Virus record (IMG/VR): IMGVR_UViG_3300017963_000232
Coordinates: 22,219-86,218 of that record
Origin: a virus
Length of the DNA stretch: 64,000 nt
Strand: one strand, 5' to 3'
How positions within the stretch are numbered: the first letter of the stretch is position 1; each line of letters begins with the position of its first letter. Shown piece after piece: positions 50,053 to 58,245 of this stretch. The notes below the pieces were generated by a model. It ran no database searches. It saw nothing but the letters and a program-made list of their open reading frames with translations, and was not told the origin of the DNA. Both the position numbers and the translations under genes were made by a program.

Positions 50053-50463
50053 TCACCATTTACTGACTCTTTCTTTCAGGGCGTCGAGATACTTATGTGC
50101 CATCTGTTTCCGGTCGCGGGTGTCCAACGAATAGATCACGTGGGAGAACCACGACACCACGAACGGTTGAGGAGAGTAATCGAGTTCCACGCGTACGGGG
50201 TTGTGTACGTTCATTGTAGGCGGAGCAAACCGCGTACCCGAAGAGAGGAGGACGTCCTGGTGCGTAATGTGTTGCCGCGTAAGTAGCCGCACGAATTTCA
50301 CCGAGTGATCGTAGGTGGGAAGGCGGTAGACGTGCCGCACAATGTTGTGCGGGGCATTGTAAGTCGCGCAATCTTCGAAACAGCCTGGAAACGCGGTTTC
50401 CAACATGAGAAACGAGCGTATTATGCTCAACGCCTCGGAGTGGGAGTAGTGTTCAAATGTCAT
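50053..50463 (-). CDS. FP/WF multigene family member
   Basis: 136 residues. FLMLETAFPGCF (18-29), KFVRLLTRQH, PVRVELDYS and VVSWFSHVIYSL show all family elements: FPG turn, F-h-R-h helix, hydrophobic strand, WF helix. Overlaps the upstream gene by 11 bases. Confidence 0.78.
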   Translation of the reverse strand: MTFEHYSHSEALSIIRSFLMLETAFPGCFEDCATYNAPHNIVRHVYRLPTYDHSVKFVRLLTRQHITHQDVLLSSGTRFAPPTMNVHNPVRVELDYSPQPFVVSWFSHVIYSLDTRDRKQMAHKYLDALKERVSKW

Positions 50464-50947
50464 GGCGTGTAACCCAGTCTCGCAGCTCTCCGTAGTTACG
50501 GTAGCCGTACTCTGTTAGTTTTTCGCGCAGCTCTTCTTCGTATGCTCGCGCGAAGTTCTCCACGCGTTGCCAGCGATTTTCGCCTCTCCGAAATGCTGCC
50601 GTTTTGGTTCGGATGCGCGCGTAGATCTCAGAGAAGAAGGCGGTGGCGGGGACGTCTTCAGCGTTGCAACGGACTACCAATCCTTCGAAGGTATCGAGCT
50701 CGGGCGTTCCCAAGAGGGTGTACTCGGGTCCGCGTGTCTGTTGCCGCAAATACCTCCACATTCTTCGGAGTACAGCTCCTGTAGGGGGGAGCCACCCTAC
50801 CAAGAAGCAGTCGCAGCATGAATCAGTGTTATGACTACTGGTCGGGTTGATGTACGACAAGGTGCCGGGGAAGGTTTCGGACGCTCTCAGGATGTAGTCA
50901 GAGTAAAGGTAGATACTCCGAACGCTGCGCGTGTAAAGCTTGGTCAA
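50453..50947 (-). CDS. FP/WF multigene family member, TTG start
   Basis: 164 residues from TTG 50947 (overlapping the upstream stop as TTGA, GGAGGG upstream). YILRASETFPGTLSYI near 18-33, VLRRMWRYLRQ, then a longer, more divergent C-terminus. GC-rich in its second half. Confidence 0.7.
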   Translation of the reverse strand: MTKLYTRSVRSIYLYSDYILRASETFPGTLSYINPTSSHNTDSCCDCFLVGWLPPTGAVLRRMWRYLRQQTRGPEYTLLGTPELDTFEGLVVRCNAEDVPATAFFSEIYARIRTKTAAFRRGENRWQRVENFARAYEEELREKLTEYGYRNYGELRDWVTRHDI

Positions 50948-51369
50948 GGTACCCTCCCTTCCAGTCGGAGCTTTTTGATGGCGTTGAGAAACGGAGCGGC
51001 AGGAGCGTGAGTGTTGTAGATATCCCATGCGTAGGGTGCGGCTTCTCTCAAAACCTCCGCAAACCAATTGACTGCACGCCCGACCACTGCGTACTTCAGC
51101 TCTAGAGTGTAGTAAGGATACGTCACCTGTTCCTTCAGGGTGAACTGCTCATTGCACACGTGTACGCGCCCACTCTTAACGTAGCGTATGAACCGTTTAG
51201 CTCTGTTATCGAGCGTGTCGAAGGTGTACGCGTTGATAAGTACGGGAGTGAGGTTAAGAATGATCGTGGTGGTTGTGTGGGTCTGCGGGTAGACCTCATC
51301 GAGGCGCAGTATTCGGTCGGTAATTAGGTAAACGAAGTCACGGACCGCGCTACTCCTTTCAGTCTCCAT
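50944..51369 (-). CDS. FP/WF multigene family member
   Basis: 141 residues from ATG 51369 (AAAGGA upstream). ITDRILRLDEVYPQTHTTT, AKRFIRYVKSG, YTLELKYAVVG and VNWFAEVLREA align element by element with the proteins at 51381 and 51823. Confidence 0.78.
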   Translation of the reverse strand: METERSSAVRDFVYLITDRILRLDEVYPQTHTTTTIILNLTPVLINAYTFDTLDNRAKRFIRYVKSGRVHVCNEQFTLKEQVTYPYYTLELKYAVVGRAVNWFAEVLREAAPYAWDIYNTHAPAAPFLNAIKKLRLEGRVP

Positions 51370-51380
51370 GTGCACATCCT

Positions 51381-51806
51381 TTAAATCTTTTTCTTCTTCA
51401 GAGCGCGTTTGTAGAGGTTGATCCAAGACTGTGCTCGCAATTTCTTGGTACTCATGGTCATGTCTATGACAGTTCTGTGCAGGTCGGTGAACCATCTCTT
51501 TGCGCGCTGAGACATGCAGTACTCGACGGAGATGGTATGGTGGCGCTGGTACTTCCACGTACACCACGGGATCGTATACGCCGTCCGTTTTAGGTAGCGA
51601 ACGAAAGCATCAAGAGACCTTCCTCTCGAGAAGACGTACACGTGTTCGACGACGTCACTCTTTGTGAGGAATATCTGATCAAGATGGTCTGGGAAGATAT
51701 CATCGAGTCGGAGCATATGGTCGATTGTCCCACTGACGTGGTCAGAGGATACGCGCAACTCCGTCAAGAGAGGGCGTCTCACGTTTTCTTGGAGTTTCAT
51801 CACCAT
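51381..51806 (-). CDS. FP/WF multigene family member
   Basis: 141 residues from ATG 51806 (GGAGG upstream). IDHMLRLDDIFPDHLDQI, LDAFVRYLKRT, HTISVEYCMS and KRWFTDLHRTV; basic C-terminus KRALKKKK. Confidence 0.78.
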   Translation of the reverse strand: MVMKLQENVRRPLLTELRVSSDHVSGTIDHMLRLDDIFPDHLDQIFLTKSDVVEHVYVFSRGRSLDAFVRYLKRTAYTIPWCTWKYQRHHTISVEYCMSQRAKRWFTDLHRTVIDMTMSTKKLRAQSWINLYKRALKKKKI

Positions 51807-51822
51807 CGCAACCTCCATGTTC

Positions 51823-52191
51823 TCACTGCTTTCGCCGCTGCAGCGCATCCCGTACCGCGTCACAGTACGCCTGTCCTAGTACCCCCTCCCAGACATGCTC
51901 TTCTCGGGTCACCCGTTCGATGATGTTGACAAACCAGTGCATCGTTGAGTTATCGCGGATACTGTAACGGACACGTACACGATGATACGGACGATTATAG
52001 TGCTGGGTGCGGTGCCAGCTCTCATCTGGGGAGTGCGTCTGGGTGATGTAGTGAACGAAGCGCCGAGCGGCTTGCGCGGTATGAAAGGCGTATTCGTGTT
52101 GAACAACCCAGCTGCCCTTCCTTACTGATGGAACTCGTAAGCTCCCAGGAAACACTTCATCTAGTACCAACAGGCGTAATCCGGGGCTCAT
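51823..52191 (-). CDS. FP/WF multigene family member
   Basis: 122 residues. Short N-terminus LRLLVLDEVFPGSLRVP (5-21), ARRFVHYITQT, HRVRVRYSIRD, MHWFVNIIERV. A compact complete member. Confidence 0.78.
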   Translation of the reverse strand: MSPGLRLLVLDEVFPGSLRVPSVRKGSWVVQHEYAFHTAQAARRFVHYITQTHSPDESWHRTQHYNRPYHRVRVRYSIRDNSTMHWFVNIIERVTREEHVWEGVLGQAYCDAVRDALQRRKQ

Positions 52192-52192
52192 C

Positions 52193-52306
52193 TTAACTCT
52201 CCAACTGCCCGCGAAAAACGAGTCGCGCGAGACTCTCAGGGAAGGTCAGGACGATGCTTTCGTATAGGGACGTCAGACCTCCGAGACGCAGATACGTGTA
52301 GGCCAT
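52193..52306 (-). CDS. Truncated FP/WF family member (37 residues)
   Basis: Small ORF from ATG 52306 with GGGAGGTG seven bases upstream. It contains only SLYESIVLTFPESLARLV, the helix-FP part of the family, then stops. It fits exactly between two full members. Either a decayed copy or a functional minimal version. Confidence 0.6.
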   Translation of the reverse strand: MAYTYLRLGGLTSLYESIVLTFPESLARLVFRGQLES

Positions 52307-52309
52307 GTG

Positions 52310-52846
52310 TCACCTCCCGTACCCCTGCACCCGGTTGAGGACGTCAGGATGCGGACCGTGTTGGGGACCTTGAAGTTGTTCCTCCCAGCGCTTACGAAGA
52401 ACGACCCCTCTATCTGAAGGAGGACGGTCACTCCAGCTGAGCTGGTACTCCAATTTTTTGCGATGCTCTGCGCCGAGATGATCGAGTACTATGTGAACAA
52501 TGTCCGCAGTGTCCCGGATGGAACGATTGCACATCTCTCGCGCTTTGCGCATGGTGTCACTGTTAGCTTCAACGAGCCACGCCGGAGCTACAACCGCGGA
52601 GGACTGGTAGGCCACCATGTACCAGCTCTTGAAGCGGTAGCGTTCAGCGTAGCGCTCGATGAGGAGGCGGTGGGTCTCCAGGTCGCACTCGATGTGAAAG
52701 CGGGGCCCTTCGTTATCCCAACGGTTCAGGGTCACTCCCGTATAGAACACCTCGAAGAGGTCCTCCAAGAAGTTGTAGAGGTGTTGAGGGCCGGGGCTCA
52801 ACATCATCTTGAGCGGGTATTCACGGATCCGAGACCGATGACCCAT
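52310..52846 (-). CDS. FP/WF-like family member, divergent
   Basis: 178 residues. LYNFLEDLFEVFYTGVTLNRW near 22-42 replaces FPG by FYTG. The strands RFHIECDLE follow; the C-terminal half (RKAREMCNRSIRDTADIVHIVLDHLG) is different. Membership less sure. Confidence 0.65.
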   Translation of the reverse strand: MGHRSRIREYPLKMMLSPGPQHLYNFLEDLFEVFYTGVTLNRWDNEGPRFHIECDLETHRLLIERYAERYRFKSWYMVAYQSSAVVAPAWLVEANSDTMRKAREMCNRSIRDTADIVHIVLDHLGAEHRKKLEYQLSWSDRPPSDRGVVLRKRWEEQLQGPQHGPHPDVLNRVQGYGR

Positions 52847-53234
52847 CGAACTGCCCCCTTTCTAGCTGGTGTGTGAGTTCGGCCAGCAGGCTCTCTAGCA
52901 GTGTCTCTTCGTCGCCGTACGGGTTCTCCAAGCGCCTGCGAAGCTCCTCCCACGCCGGTTGTGTGTCGAAGCGCGGCCAGGTCGCAGTGAATACTGCGTG
53001 AAACCCGGAATCGAAAGACACGAGAATCTGTGGCGCATTTACCGAGTCGGGACTGTCGTCGAGGGACACCATGCGTTCCAGAATTTTTCTAGCGCGGAAG
53101 TATGGTCTCCGAGGAAGCGTGTTTAGGGCTAAAAGGATGGTTGCGTCTGCGGGGCGCACAGTCACACTCTGTACTACTTCGGGGTACCCGAGCCGGATGA
53201 GCTCGAGCCCTCCGATGAGTTCCCTAGGACCCAT
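52821..53234 (-). CDS. FP/WF-like family member
   Basis: 137 residues from ATG 53234. LELIRLGYPEVVQSVTVRP (YP turn), a strand rich in hydrophobics, HAVFTATWPRF, then a helical end. Acidic disordered C-terminus DGSSVSDP overlaps the next gene. Confidence 0.68.
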   Translation of the reverse strand: MGPRELIGGLELIRLGYPEVVQSVTVRPADATILLALNTLPRRPYFRARKILERMVSLDDSPDSVNAPQILVSFDSGFHAVFTATWPRFDTQPAWEELRRRLENPYGDEETLLESLLAELTHQLERGQFDGSSVSDP

Positions 53235-53236
53235 AG

Positions 53237-53632
53237 TCAGACTTCCCACCAGGACAACCGAGATGTTTTAGGTGCGTCATGTGTGTCCTCCAGGTAGTAG
53301 CGCAGTTCTTCGATCCAGTGCTCGAGGCGTGTCATGCCCCAACACTTACGAGTCTCGAGGTGCCCGCAGAGGTGATCGCTGATCTCCATCAGATTGAAGT
53401 GGAATGTGACTTCGAAATACTCGTCCAAGAACTTCCGAGTTTGGATATACATCCCTGAGAACAATTTCTCGTCCGTCAGGTAGTCGACACCTTGCTCGTG
53501 GACGTTATCGACAAAGATTTGCATCGCGTAGTCTCTTACACGAACCCGGCGCAGGGATCCCGGAAACATGAAGTCAAGACGCTTCATAATGTCGAGGATT
53601 CGTCGGACCTCTTCTTTACCTCTGTTAGCCAT
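53237..53632 (-). CDS. FP/WF multigene family member
   Basis: 131 residues. ILDIMKRLDFMFPGSLRRVRV, a strand pair, YFEVTFHFNLM, and LEHWIEELRYYL as the final helix. Typical member. Confidence 0.76.
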   Translation of the reverse strand: MANRGKEEVRRILDIMKRLDFMFPGSLRRVRVRDYAMQIFVDNVHEQGVDYLTDEKLFSGMYIQTRKFLDEYFEVTFHFNLMEISDHLCGHLETRKCWGMTRLEHWIEELRYYLEDTHDAPKTSRLSWWEV

Positions 53633-54009
53633 GTGTCAAAACCCTCCGCCGAGATGTCTCGACCCTTATGGGAATCGTAGCTTACGGGAAATCTCGGACG
53701 CGTGGTAACTGTCAAACCCGGGAACCTCACCGTGATGTAGACGGTGTAGTACTTCTCACGGGGTTTGGGTGTGAAGCTAGCCCCTTTGAGACGCCGCGGT
53801 TTGTAGAACCCCACCCACACGCCCGGCATCGAGCTGTAGCGGCGCAGAATCATGCTGTCCCGGATCTCTTTGGGTACCTTGTGCAGTTTAAAGATGAGTT
53901 CATCGGAGTCAGCGCGGTAGGTCACACAGTGTAGCATGTGTATGAACTTCATCTGGATCTCCGCCCACAGAGCGAAGAGCTCTTCCAGTGACATGTACTT
54001 AGGGGGCAT
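53584..54009 (-). CDS. FP/WF-like family member, no FPG
   Basis: 141 residues. LWAEIQMKFIHMLHCVTYR gives the helix, without FPG. DELIFKLHKV and YTVYITVRFPG supply the strands. The last 49 bases overlap the next gene. Confidence 0.65.
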   Translation of the reverse strand: MPPKYMSLEELFALWAEIQMKFIHMLHCVTYRADSDELIFKLHKVPKEIRDSMILRRYSSMPGVWVGFYKPRRLKGASFTPKPREKYYTVYITVRFPGLTVTTRPRFPVSYDSHKGRDISAEGFDTWLTEVKKRSDESSTL

Positions 54010-54033
54010 CCCGAGACCTCCTGACTGTGAGGG

Positions 54034-54279
54034 TTAGCGGGTGAGGTGGCCGATAAAGACACCGTCCCCGTATTGCCCGCCTAGGCGTCCGTGAAATTCG
54101 AACCATCTGGTGAGTTGGCCGAACATCAGATCACAGGTGCGCGCACGCACGCGTTCTGAAACCCGCACTTCGACCAAGGTACTATATCGTACTACGACGT
54201 CAGAGAGTGCGGGAGCCAGGAGGTACTCATCACGAATGCCGTTGATTGTCTGCAGCGCGCGCTCCTTGAAGTCGGTCAT
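54034..54279 (-). CDS. Short FP/WF-like family member
   Basis: 81 residues from ATG 54279 (GAGGTGG upstream). Helix LQTINGIRDEYLLAP, strand LVEVRVSER, end LTRWFEFHGRL with the WF element. Shorter than its neighbours, the middle being lost. Confidence 0.65.
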   Translation of the reverse strand: MTDFKERALQTINGIRDEYLLAPALSDVVVRYSTLVEVRVSERVRARTCDLMFGQLTRWFEFHGRLGGQYGDGVFIGHLTR

Positions 54280-54815
54280 CCGCGCCACCTCTTTTTCAGG
54301 TATTTGTAAAGGGCGTGTGTCTCGGAGTCGAGCTCAGACACCGCGTAATTCTTAGTGTAGCTGTGTGGCGGCCCGAGCTTGAAGTTCCAGCCTGCGACAC
54401 CGGGAGGCGCATACGTCGTGTCGTACCCATAGTGGTTAGTGACGTACACGTAGAGGTGCTTATCGAGGAATAGAGTCGCGAGGGCACGCACCAACTGGGC
54501 TGCGTATTGAGGGCGGTGTTCGTCAATCCACATGTTCTCTCGGAAGGGGTCCGTGATGAGGTTGACGCGCTTGCTGGTAGGTCGATTAGTGAAACGTGTA
54601 TGCGGAAACGGAGTATGTACCAGAAGGAGTGCTTCGGTACGTTTGACTGTGACTTCGTAGTCGACCTGTAACTCCTCCAACATGATTCCCAGGTGTGCGA
54701 AGAGAAAATCGAAACAGCGACGATAGAGGCGAGTTCGCCGGTCACGCTGCTTCTTTCTCCGCTTGTTTTGGTGTCGTCGGATGGAAGCCGCCCGCTGTTG
54801 TTTACTTTTTCCCAA
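54276..54815 (-). CDS. FP/WF-like family member with basic N-terminus
   Basis: 179 residues. The first 30 are Lys/Arg/Gln-rich (nucleic-acid-binding-like). FDFLFAHLGIMLEELQVDYEV gives the helix, EALLLVHTPF and LYVYVTNHYGY the strands. Divergent. Confidence 0.65.
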   Translation of the reverse strand: MGKSKQQRAASIRRHQNKRRKKQRDRRTRLYRRCFDFLFAHLGIMLEELQVDYEVTVKRTEALLLVHTPFPHTRFTNRPTSKRVNLITDPFRENMWIDEHRPQYAAQLVRALATLFLDKHLYVYVTNHYGYDTTYAPPGVAGWNFKLGPPHSYTKNYAVSELDSETHALYKYLKKRWRG

Positions 54816-55215
54816 AGGCGACCCCCACGTTAGATGTTACGCCCGCTGCTCCATTGAAGTTGGCGCAGTGTGTCCAGAGCATGTTCTCGCAGGCCATGTG
54901 CCACAGGGAGAGGCTGTCTCCGAAGACGGAGATGCCATCCAGGACTTGCGGAAGAAGACGGATGTAGATGGCTGAGAAGTGCGTGCCATCTTGTTCCGCC
55001 TCGAAGTACTCGGCATCCCCACCTTTGCGATTGGTGTTGTGTACCATGGGCAGCCACAGCGCCTCCACAGTTTCCCGCGGAGGACGCTCGGAGAGCATGG
55101 AGATACCGTTTTCGTCACGTCCTACTGCGTGTGCGGGAAACTTGAATTCGAATTCGGCGCAGAGGTCCCTTACCAGCTCCACTTGAAGGAGGGCTTTTTC
55201 TTCGGTTTCACGCAT
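54802..55215 (-). CDS. FP/WF multigene family member
   Basis: 137 residues. LVRDLCAEFEFKFPAHAVG (FPA turn), Gly/Asp-rich strands, SLWHMACENML as the W helix. Overlaps both neighbours. Confidence 0.7.
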   Translation of the reverse strand: MRETEEKALLQVELVRDLCAEFEFKFPAHAVGRDENGISMLSERPPRETVEALWLPMVHNTNRKGGDAEYFEAEQDGTHFSAIYIRLLPQVLDGISVFGDSLSLWHMACENMLWTHCANFNGAAGVTSNVGVAFGKK

Positions 55216-55727
55216 GACTTGTCTCCCGTGCTCTTGCCCTTGTGCAGGAGCTCATGGCTGACGTCCACAGGGCCCTCCTGGTAGGCGACCACCGGGTAGA
55301 GAGCAACGCGCAGGATCCTCGAGGCGTGGCTAACGTCCGAAAAGTCGATGGGCTTTCTCGGCGCCTTGTAGGATGCCGAGGTGCGCAACATTCTCTCAAT
55401 GGCCAGATTGGCGTAGACGGGGCCCGTGCGTCCCGTGTGGTAAGACGGGTGTGGGAGCTGGAGGGTCATCGAGTAGACGTCGTCACCTACGAACTTCTGA
55501 GCGCGGAAGGTGAGACGAGGGTCATTCCTGACGACCTTGGAGAACTTGCGGTCGAGGATGCCCAACACCACGGGAGTGACGTTGTACTGTATCCAGCTGA
55601 TGTTCTGAGGGTTGACTTCGCAGATATCCGTCTGGTTGGGAAAGGTGTCGGACACGTAATCGATGAAGTCCATGATTAGACCGAACTCGTCTAGCTGATC
55701 CCGCGGAAGGAGTTGTATTTTGGACAT
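55170..55727 (-). CDS. FP/WF multigene family member with Lys-rich tail
   Basis: 185 residues. IMDFIDYVSDTFPNQTDICEV gives the FPN turn; central strands VYSMTLQLPHP; tail KPKKKPSFKW. The last 46 bases lie over the start of the next gene. Confidence 0.72.
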   Translation of the reverse strand: MSKIQLLPRDQLDEFGLIMDFIDYVSDTFPNQTDICEVNPQNISWIQYNVTPVVLGILDRKFSKVVRNDPRLTFRAQKFVGDDVYSMTLQLPHPSYHTGRTGPVYANLAIERMLRTSASYKAPRKPIDFSDVSHASRILRVALYPVVAYQEGPVDVSHELLHKGKSTGDKSCVKPKKKPSFKWSW

Positions 55728-56275
55728 GGTCTCCCCTCCTTCAGATGGTCTAGGGTTCTTTCCAGGATTGTAACCAGGTGTGCGACTGTGAGGCTGCCAG
55801 AGGGCGCAGAGCTCAACCGCCTATCTTTGACGAGATCGCGAAAGAAGGCTGCACTGGGTCCTACGACCACGACCGTGCCGTACCTCCCACCAAACGACAA
55901 GCGTTTCTTAAACTCATAAGTCTCGGGGTCGGTATCACGTTCGGAGAAGTAAACAGCGCTAGGGTTGATAGACTTCATACTGAAACGAATGACCCACTGC
56001 GTGTCGGCGACCTTCCGATATTCCCGAACAACGGAGGATTTCTTGTCTTGCCGTTTCATCATCTCGTACCGTGGCGTGTGGCGCATCACGTATGAGACGC
56101 TAGACTGCCTTAAGCGTGGGCGGATCAACTTGGTACGCACAGTCCCTGGAACGGAGGTGAGCTGCACGTCCAGTCGATTCTTGGTGGCGTTGCGGAGCGT
56201 GGCTAGGGGCCCGACGACGCTGTCGAGCCAACCGAGGAACTCTGCGACTCGTCGGTCATGTTCGTACTTATCCAT
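55691..56275 (-). CDS. FP/WF-like family member, divergent
   Basis: 194 residues. FLGWLDSVVGPLATLRNATKN has no FPG but the same helix-strand order; RFSMKSINPSAVYFSE and AAFFRDLVKDR follow. Basic overall. Confidence 0.62.
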   Translation of the reverse strand: MDKYEHDRRVAEFLGWLDSVVGPLATLRNATKNRLDVQLTSVPGTVRTKLIRPRLRQSSVSYVMRHTPRYEMMKRQDKKSSVVREYRKVADTQWVIRFSMKSINPSAVYFSERDTDPETYEFKKRLSFGGRYGTVVVVGPSAAFFRDLVKDRRLSSAPSGSLTVAHLVTILERTLDHLKEGRPCPKYNSFRGIS

Positions 56276-56694
56276 TCCTGGTAGCTCCTTCCGTCCACTG
56301 TACCGTCGGCCACGGCAGTGAGCAACGCTGCGAGGTTTGAGGGGGTGATCTTATCGACCTTCTCATGGGCGGTGGTCATAAAGAGGATCGGGAAGATGTC
56401 GGGCCACTCCTCCGTCGGGAAGTCGAAGTGCAACACGAGGAAGTTGTTCTCCGCGTCGAATTCGAAGTTGAGGGTCTCGTTACCGCGGAGACGCGGGTAG
56501 ATGAGCTCCTGGAAGCTGCTGGGCAAGACGTTGCCGATGTGGATGGTCAACCGGTCGCAGACATCGAACGCTTCGCACTGCACATGGCAGGACCCGGGGA
56601 AGGCGAAGTCTGTCAGTTCGAGAATGGCGGCGATTCGTCTCAGCTTCTCCTCGAGTGTATCGTCGAATTCGAGAGGGTTTCTTTCGATAGTCAT
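56203..56694 (-). CDS. FP/WF multigene family member with Ser-rich tail
   Basis: 163 residues. IAAILELTDFAFPGSCHVQC, LTIHIGNVLP, LVLHFDFPTEEW. The Ser-rich end (SQSSSVGSTASSG) shares 72 bases with the next gene in another frame. Confidence 0.75.
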   Translation of the reverse strand: MTIERNPLEFDDTLEEKLRRIAAILELTDFAFPGSCHVQCEAFDVCDRLTIHIGNVLPSSFQELIYPRLRGNETLNFEFDAENNFLVLHFDFPTEEWPDIFPILFMTTAHEKVDKITPSNLAALLTAVADGTVDGRSYQEWISTNMTDESQSSSVGSTASSGP

Positions 56695-57110
56695 GCCGTT
56701 ACCTCCAAAAGCCGAATGATCTGGTTCATCGTTTCGGCCACTTCTTGTACCGGGGGGAACTGTTTCTCCGCCAGTGTACCTGTTAGCGCTATACGCAGAG
56801 TAGTCAGCACCGGCGCAACATCCTGGCTGACATAGAAGTAAACTCGCAATGGAGCGGAGTCATCACTGTCGGCGTAATCCTCGTACTGGTACCTCACCTC
56901 TATGAGGAACTTATTGTGGTTGGGCATCAAGAGAGTTTCCACGACCCTGAAGTTGGCTATCCTTACGCGCACAATGAGTCGGTCCCCATCGATAGCGTGC
57001 AGCTCCGTGATACCGGGAAAGTAGTTCTCAGTAACTAGAATGCCTTTTCGGATCTCCTTCAATTGGTTGTAAGAGGCGTGTTTGGTAGAGCGATCACCTG
57101 GGTGTGACAT
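56691..57110 (-). CDS. FP/WF multigene family member
   Basis: 139 residues from ATG 57110 (GGGAGGTG upstream). IRKGILVTENYFPGITELHA, LIVRVRIANF, LRVYFYVSQD, LTTLRIALTG. A 16-codon ORF (MTALKEFLEYLGGG) just upstream may be a leader or chance. Confidence 0.75.
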   Translation of the reverse strand: MSHPGDRSTKHASYNQLKEIRKGILVTENYFPGITELHAIDGDRLIVRVRIANFRVVETLLMPNHNKFLIEVRYQYEDYADSDDSAPLRVYFYVSQDVAPVLTTLRIALTGTLAEKQFPPVQEVAETMNQIIRLLEVTA

Positions 57111-57156
57111 CACGCAGCACCTCCCCCCAGGTACTCCAAGAACTCTTTTAACGCCG

Positions 57157-57549
57157 TCATGTCAGGTCATCCGTGAAGCCGGTAGCCCTGGGGAAGAGTT
57201 GCTCCTGCAGCTGACGGATGAGCCACTCGATGGGAGCGTACGGCGGGATCTCATGACGCTTGGGAAAGATGCTCTCCCACACCAGGAGGTCGCTGCCGAT
57301 GGAGATGCAGGTGTACTCGAACTTGTCGTTCTCATCCGGTGGAAGGACGTATACGCTGACGTTGAGGTTGACCGGCTTGGCGATCTCTTTCACGTGCGGC
57401 TCGAGCAGCTTTCGGCCTGTGGCTTCCGTTACGCCTCTCAGTTGAATGTAGGGATCCGTCCCCCACAGGTAGTAGAACATCCCCATACCGGGACACTTGT
57501 CGTCCACGTAGTTGGCGATGTCGTAGATCGCCTGGATTTGATCCTTCAT
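57157..57549 (-). CDS. FP/WF multigene family, first member of the cluster
   Basis: 130 residues from ATG 57549 (AAGGAGG upstream, promoter motif A at 57586). IYDIANYVDDKCPGMGMFYYL shows the helix-(F/C)PG turn; NLNVSVYVLPP and FEYTCISIGS the strands; IEWLIRQLQEQL the last helix. It opens a run of 19 genes on one strand with tiny gaps or overlaps, probably one transcript. I do not recognise the domain; it looks like an alpha/beta sandwich of about 130 residues. Confidence 0.76.
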   Translation of the reverse strand: MKDQIQAIYDIANYVDDKCPGMGMFYYLWGTDPYIQLRGVTEATGRKLLEPHVKEIAKPVNLNVSVYVLPPDENDKFEYTCISIGSDLLVWESIFPKRHEIPPYAPIEWLIRQLQEQLFPRATGFTDDLT

Positions 57550-57585
57550 CGAATGCACCTCCTTGTCGACGCATACATGTAGTCG

Positions 57586-57619
57586 CTTGTACCCGTTTAT
57601 GGGGAGAGTTTAGGTGGAA
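57586..57619 (-). promoter_or_regulatory. Promoter motif A heading the multigene cluster
   Basis: Minus strand GCTTCCACCTAAAC, 14 bases, GGGTACAAGCGAC, directly after a terminator and about 40 bases before ATG 57549. It probably drives the whole family. Confidence 0.65.
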
Positions 57620-57620
57620 G

Positions 57621-57647
57621 CAAAAAAGAGGGATTAACGCACCCTCT
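57621..57647 (-). terminator. Intrinsic terminator
   Basis: GAGGG/CCCTC stem with nine-base loop and TTTTTT on the minus strand. A further ACTGGCC/GGCCAGT hairpin (about 57693-57718) lies just after the stop at 57742. Confidence 0.82.
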
Positions 57648-57741
57648 CATTCACCCCTTCTCTCGAGGACGGCGGCCCCTACCTAACTGTTTTAGACTGG
57701 CCCAGTAGAGGTAGGCCAGTAGTCCTTCAGGTGGACCAGCC

Positions 57742-58089
57742 CTAGGCAGCGTGACCGAGCTCGTCGAGCGACTTATCGACGAAGGTGGAGAAGAGCTTCA
57801 CCTTGTCTTCGTAGTCGCTGGGCGTGCAGTCACGGAAGATGAGCGCGTAGCTGAGCACCTCATCAACGAAGCCGGTGATAGGCGTTGCAGCGTAGGTGGG
57901 CAACGATGTCATCTCGAGGAAGCGGATGTTGGTCTCGGCGAGGTTGCCGATGGCGCGGAGGGCCGTGACGATCTGGGAACGCTGGACGTCCTGGTCGGCG
58001 TCCGGGTCGATGGCGTGCATCGCCAGCATGAAGTCAACGCTTTGCACTCCAGCGAGTGCGCCCAGGATGGCAAGACGGATAGCCTTCAT
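57742..58089 (-). CDS. Unknown protein with signal-like N-terminus
   Basis: 115 residues, MKAIRLAILGALAGVQS start, then helical. Single-gene unit between promoter motif A (58149) and a terminator. Could be exported; unknown. Confidence 0.72.
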   Translation of the reverse strand: MKAIRLAILGALAGVQSVDFMLAMHAIDPDADQDVQRSQIVTALRAIGNLAETNIRFLEMTSLPTYAATPITGFVDEVLSYALIFRDCTPSDYEDKVKLFSTFVDKSLDELGHAA

Positions 58090-58148
58090 GACATCGACCT
58101 TTCGAGTTAACAGAGAACGTTCTTATAACGCCTCTGGATGTCTACTTA

Positions 58149-58182
58149 CTTGTACCGATTTTTGAGGTGCGTTTTGTGAAAG
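58149..58182 (-). promoter_or_regulatory. Promoter motif A
   Basis: Minus strand GCTTTCACAAAAC, 14 bases, GGTACAAGTAAGTAG, about 60 bases before ATG 58089. Confidence 0.65.
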
Positions 58183-58207
58183 CAAAAAGAGCGTGTTAAA
58201 GAAACGA

Positions 58208-58245
58208 CTAGTCTCTTCTGGGAGGAGTTACCCAGAAGAGACTAG
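58208..58245 (-). terminator. 15-bp perfect hairpin, likely terminator
   Basis: CTAGTCTCTTCTGGG and its exact complement flank an eight-base loop. The minus strand continues with T-rich sequence. It follows the genes at 58418-58819; a GCCACCCC/GGGGTGGC hairpin (58347-58375) lies between. 58246-58417 has no gene. Confidence 0.7.

Noticed and set aside
50453-51067. Longer start for the family gene (204 codons)
   Set aside because: The extension lies inside the upstream gene with no SD; TTG 50947 has GGAGGG upstream and a TTGA overlap typical of this genome.
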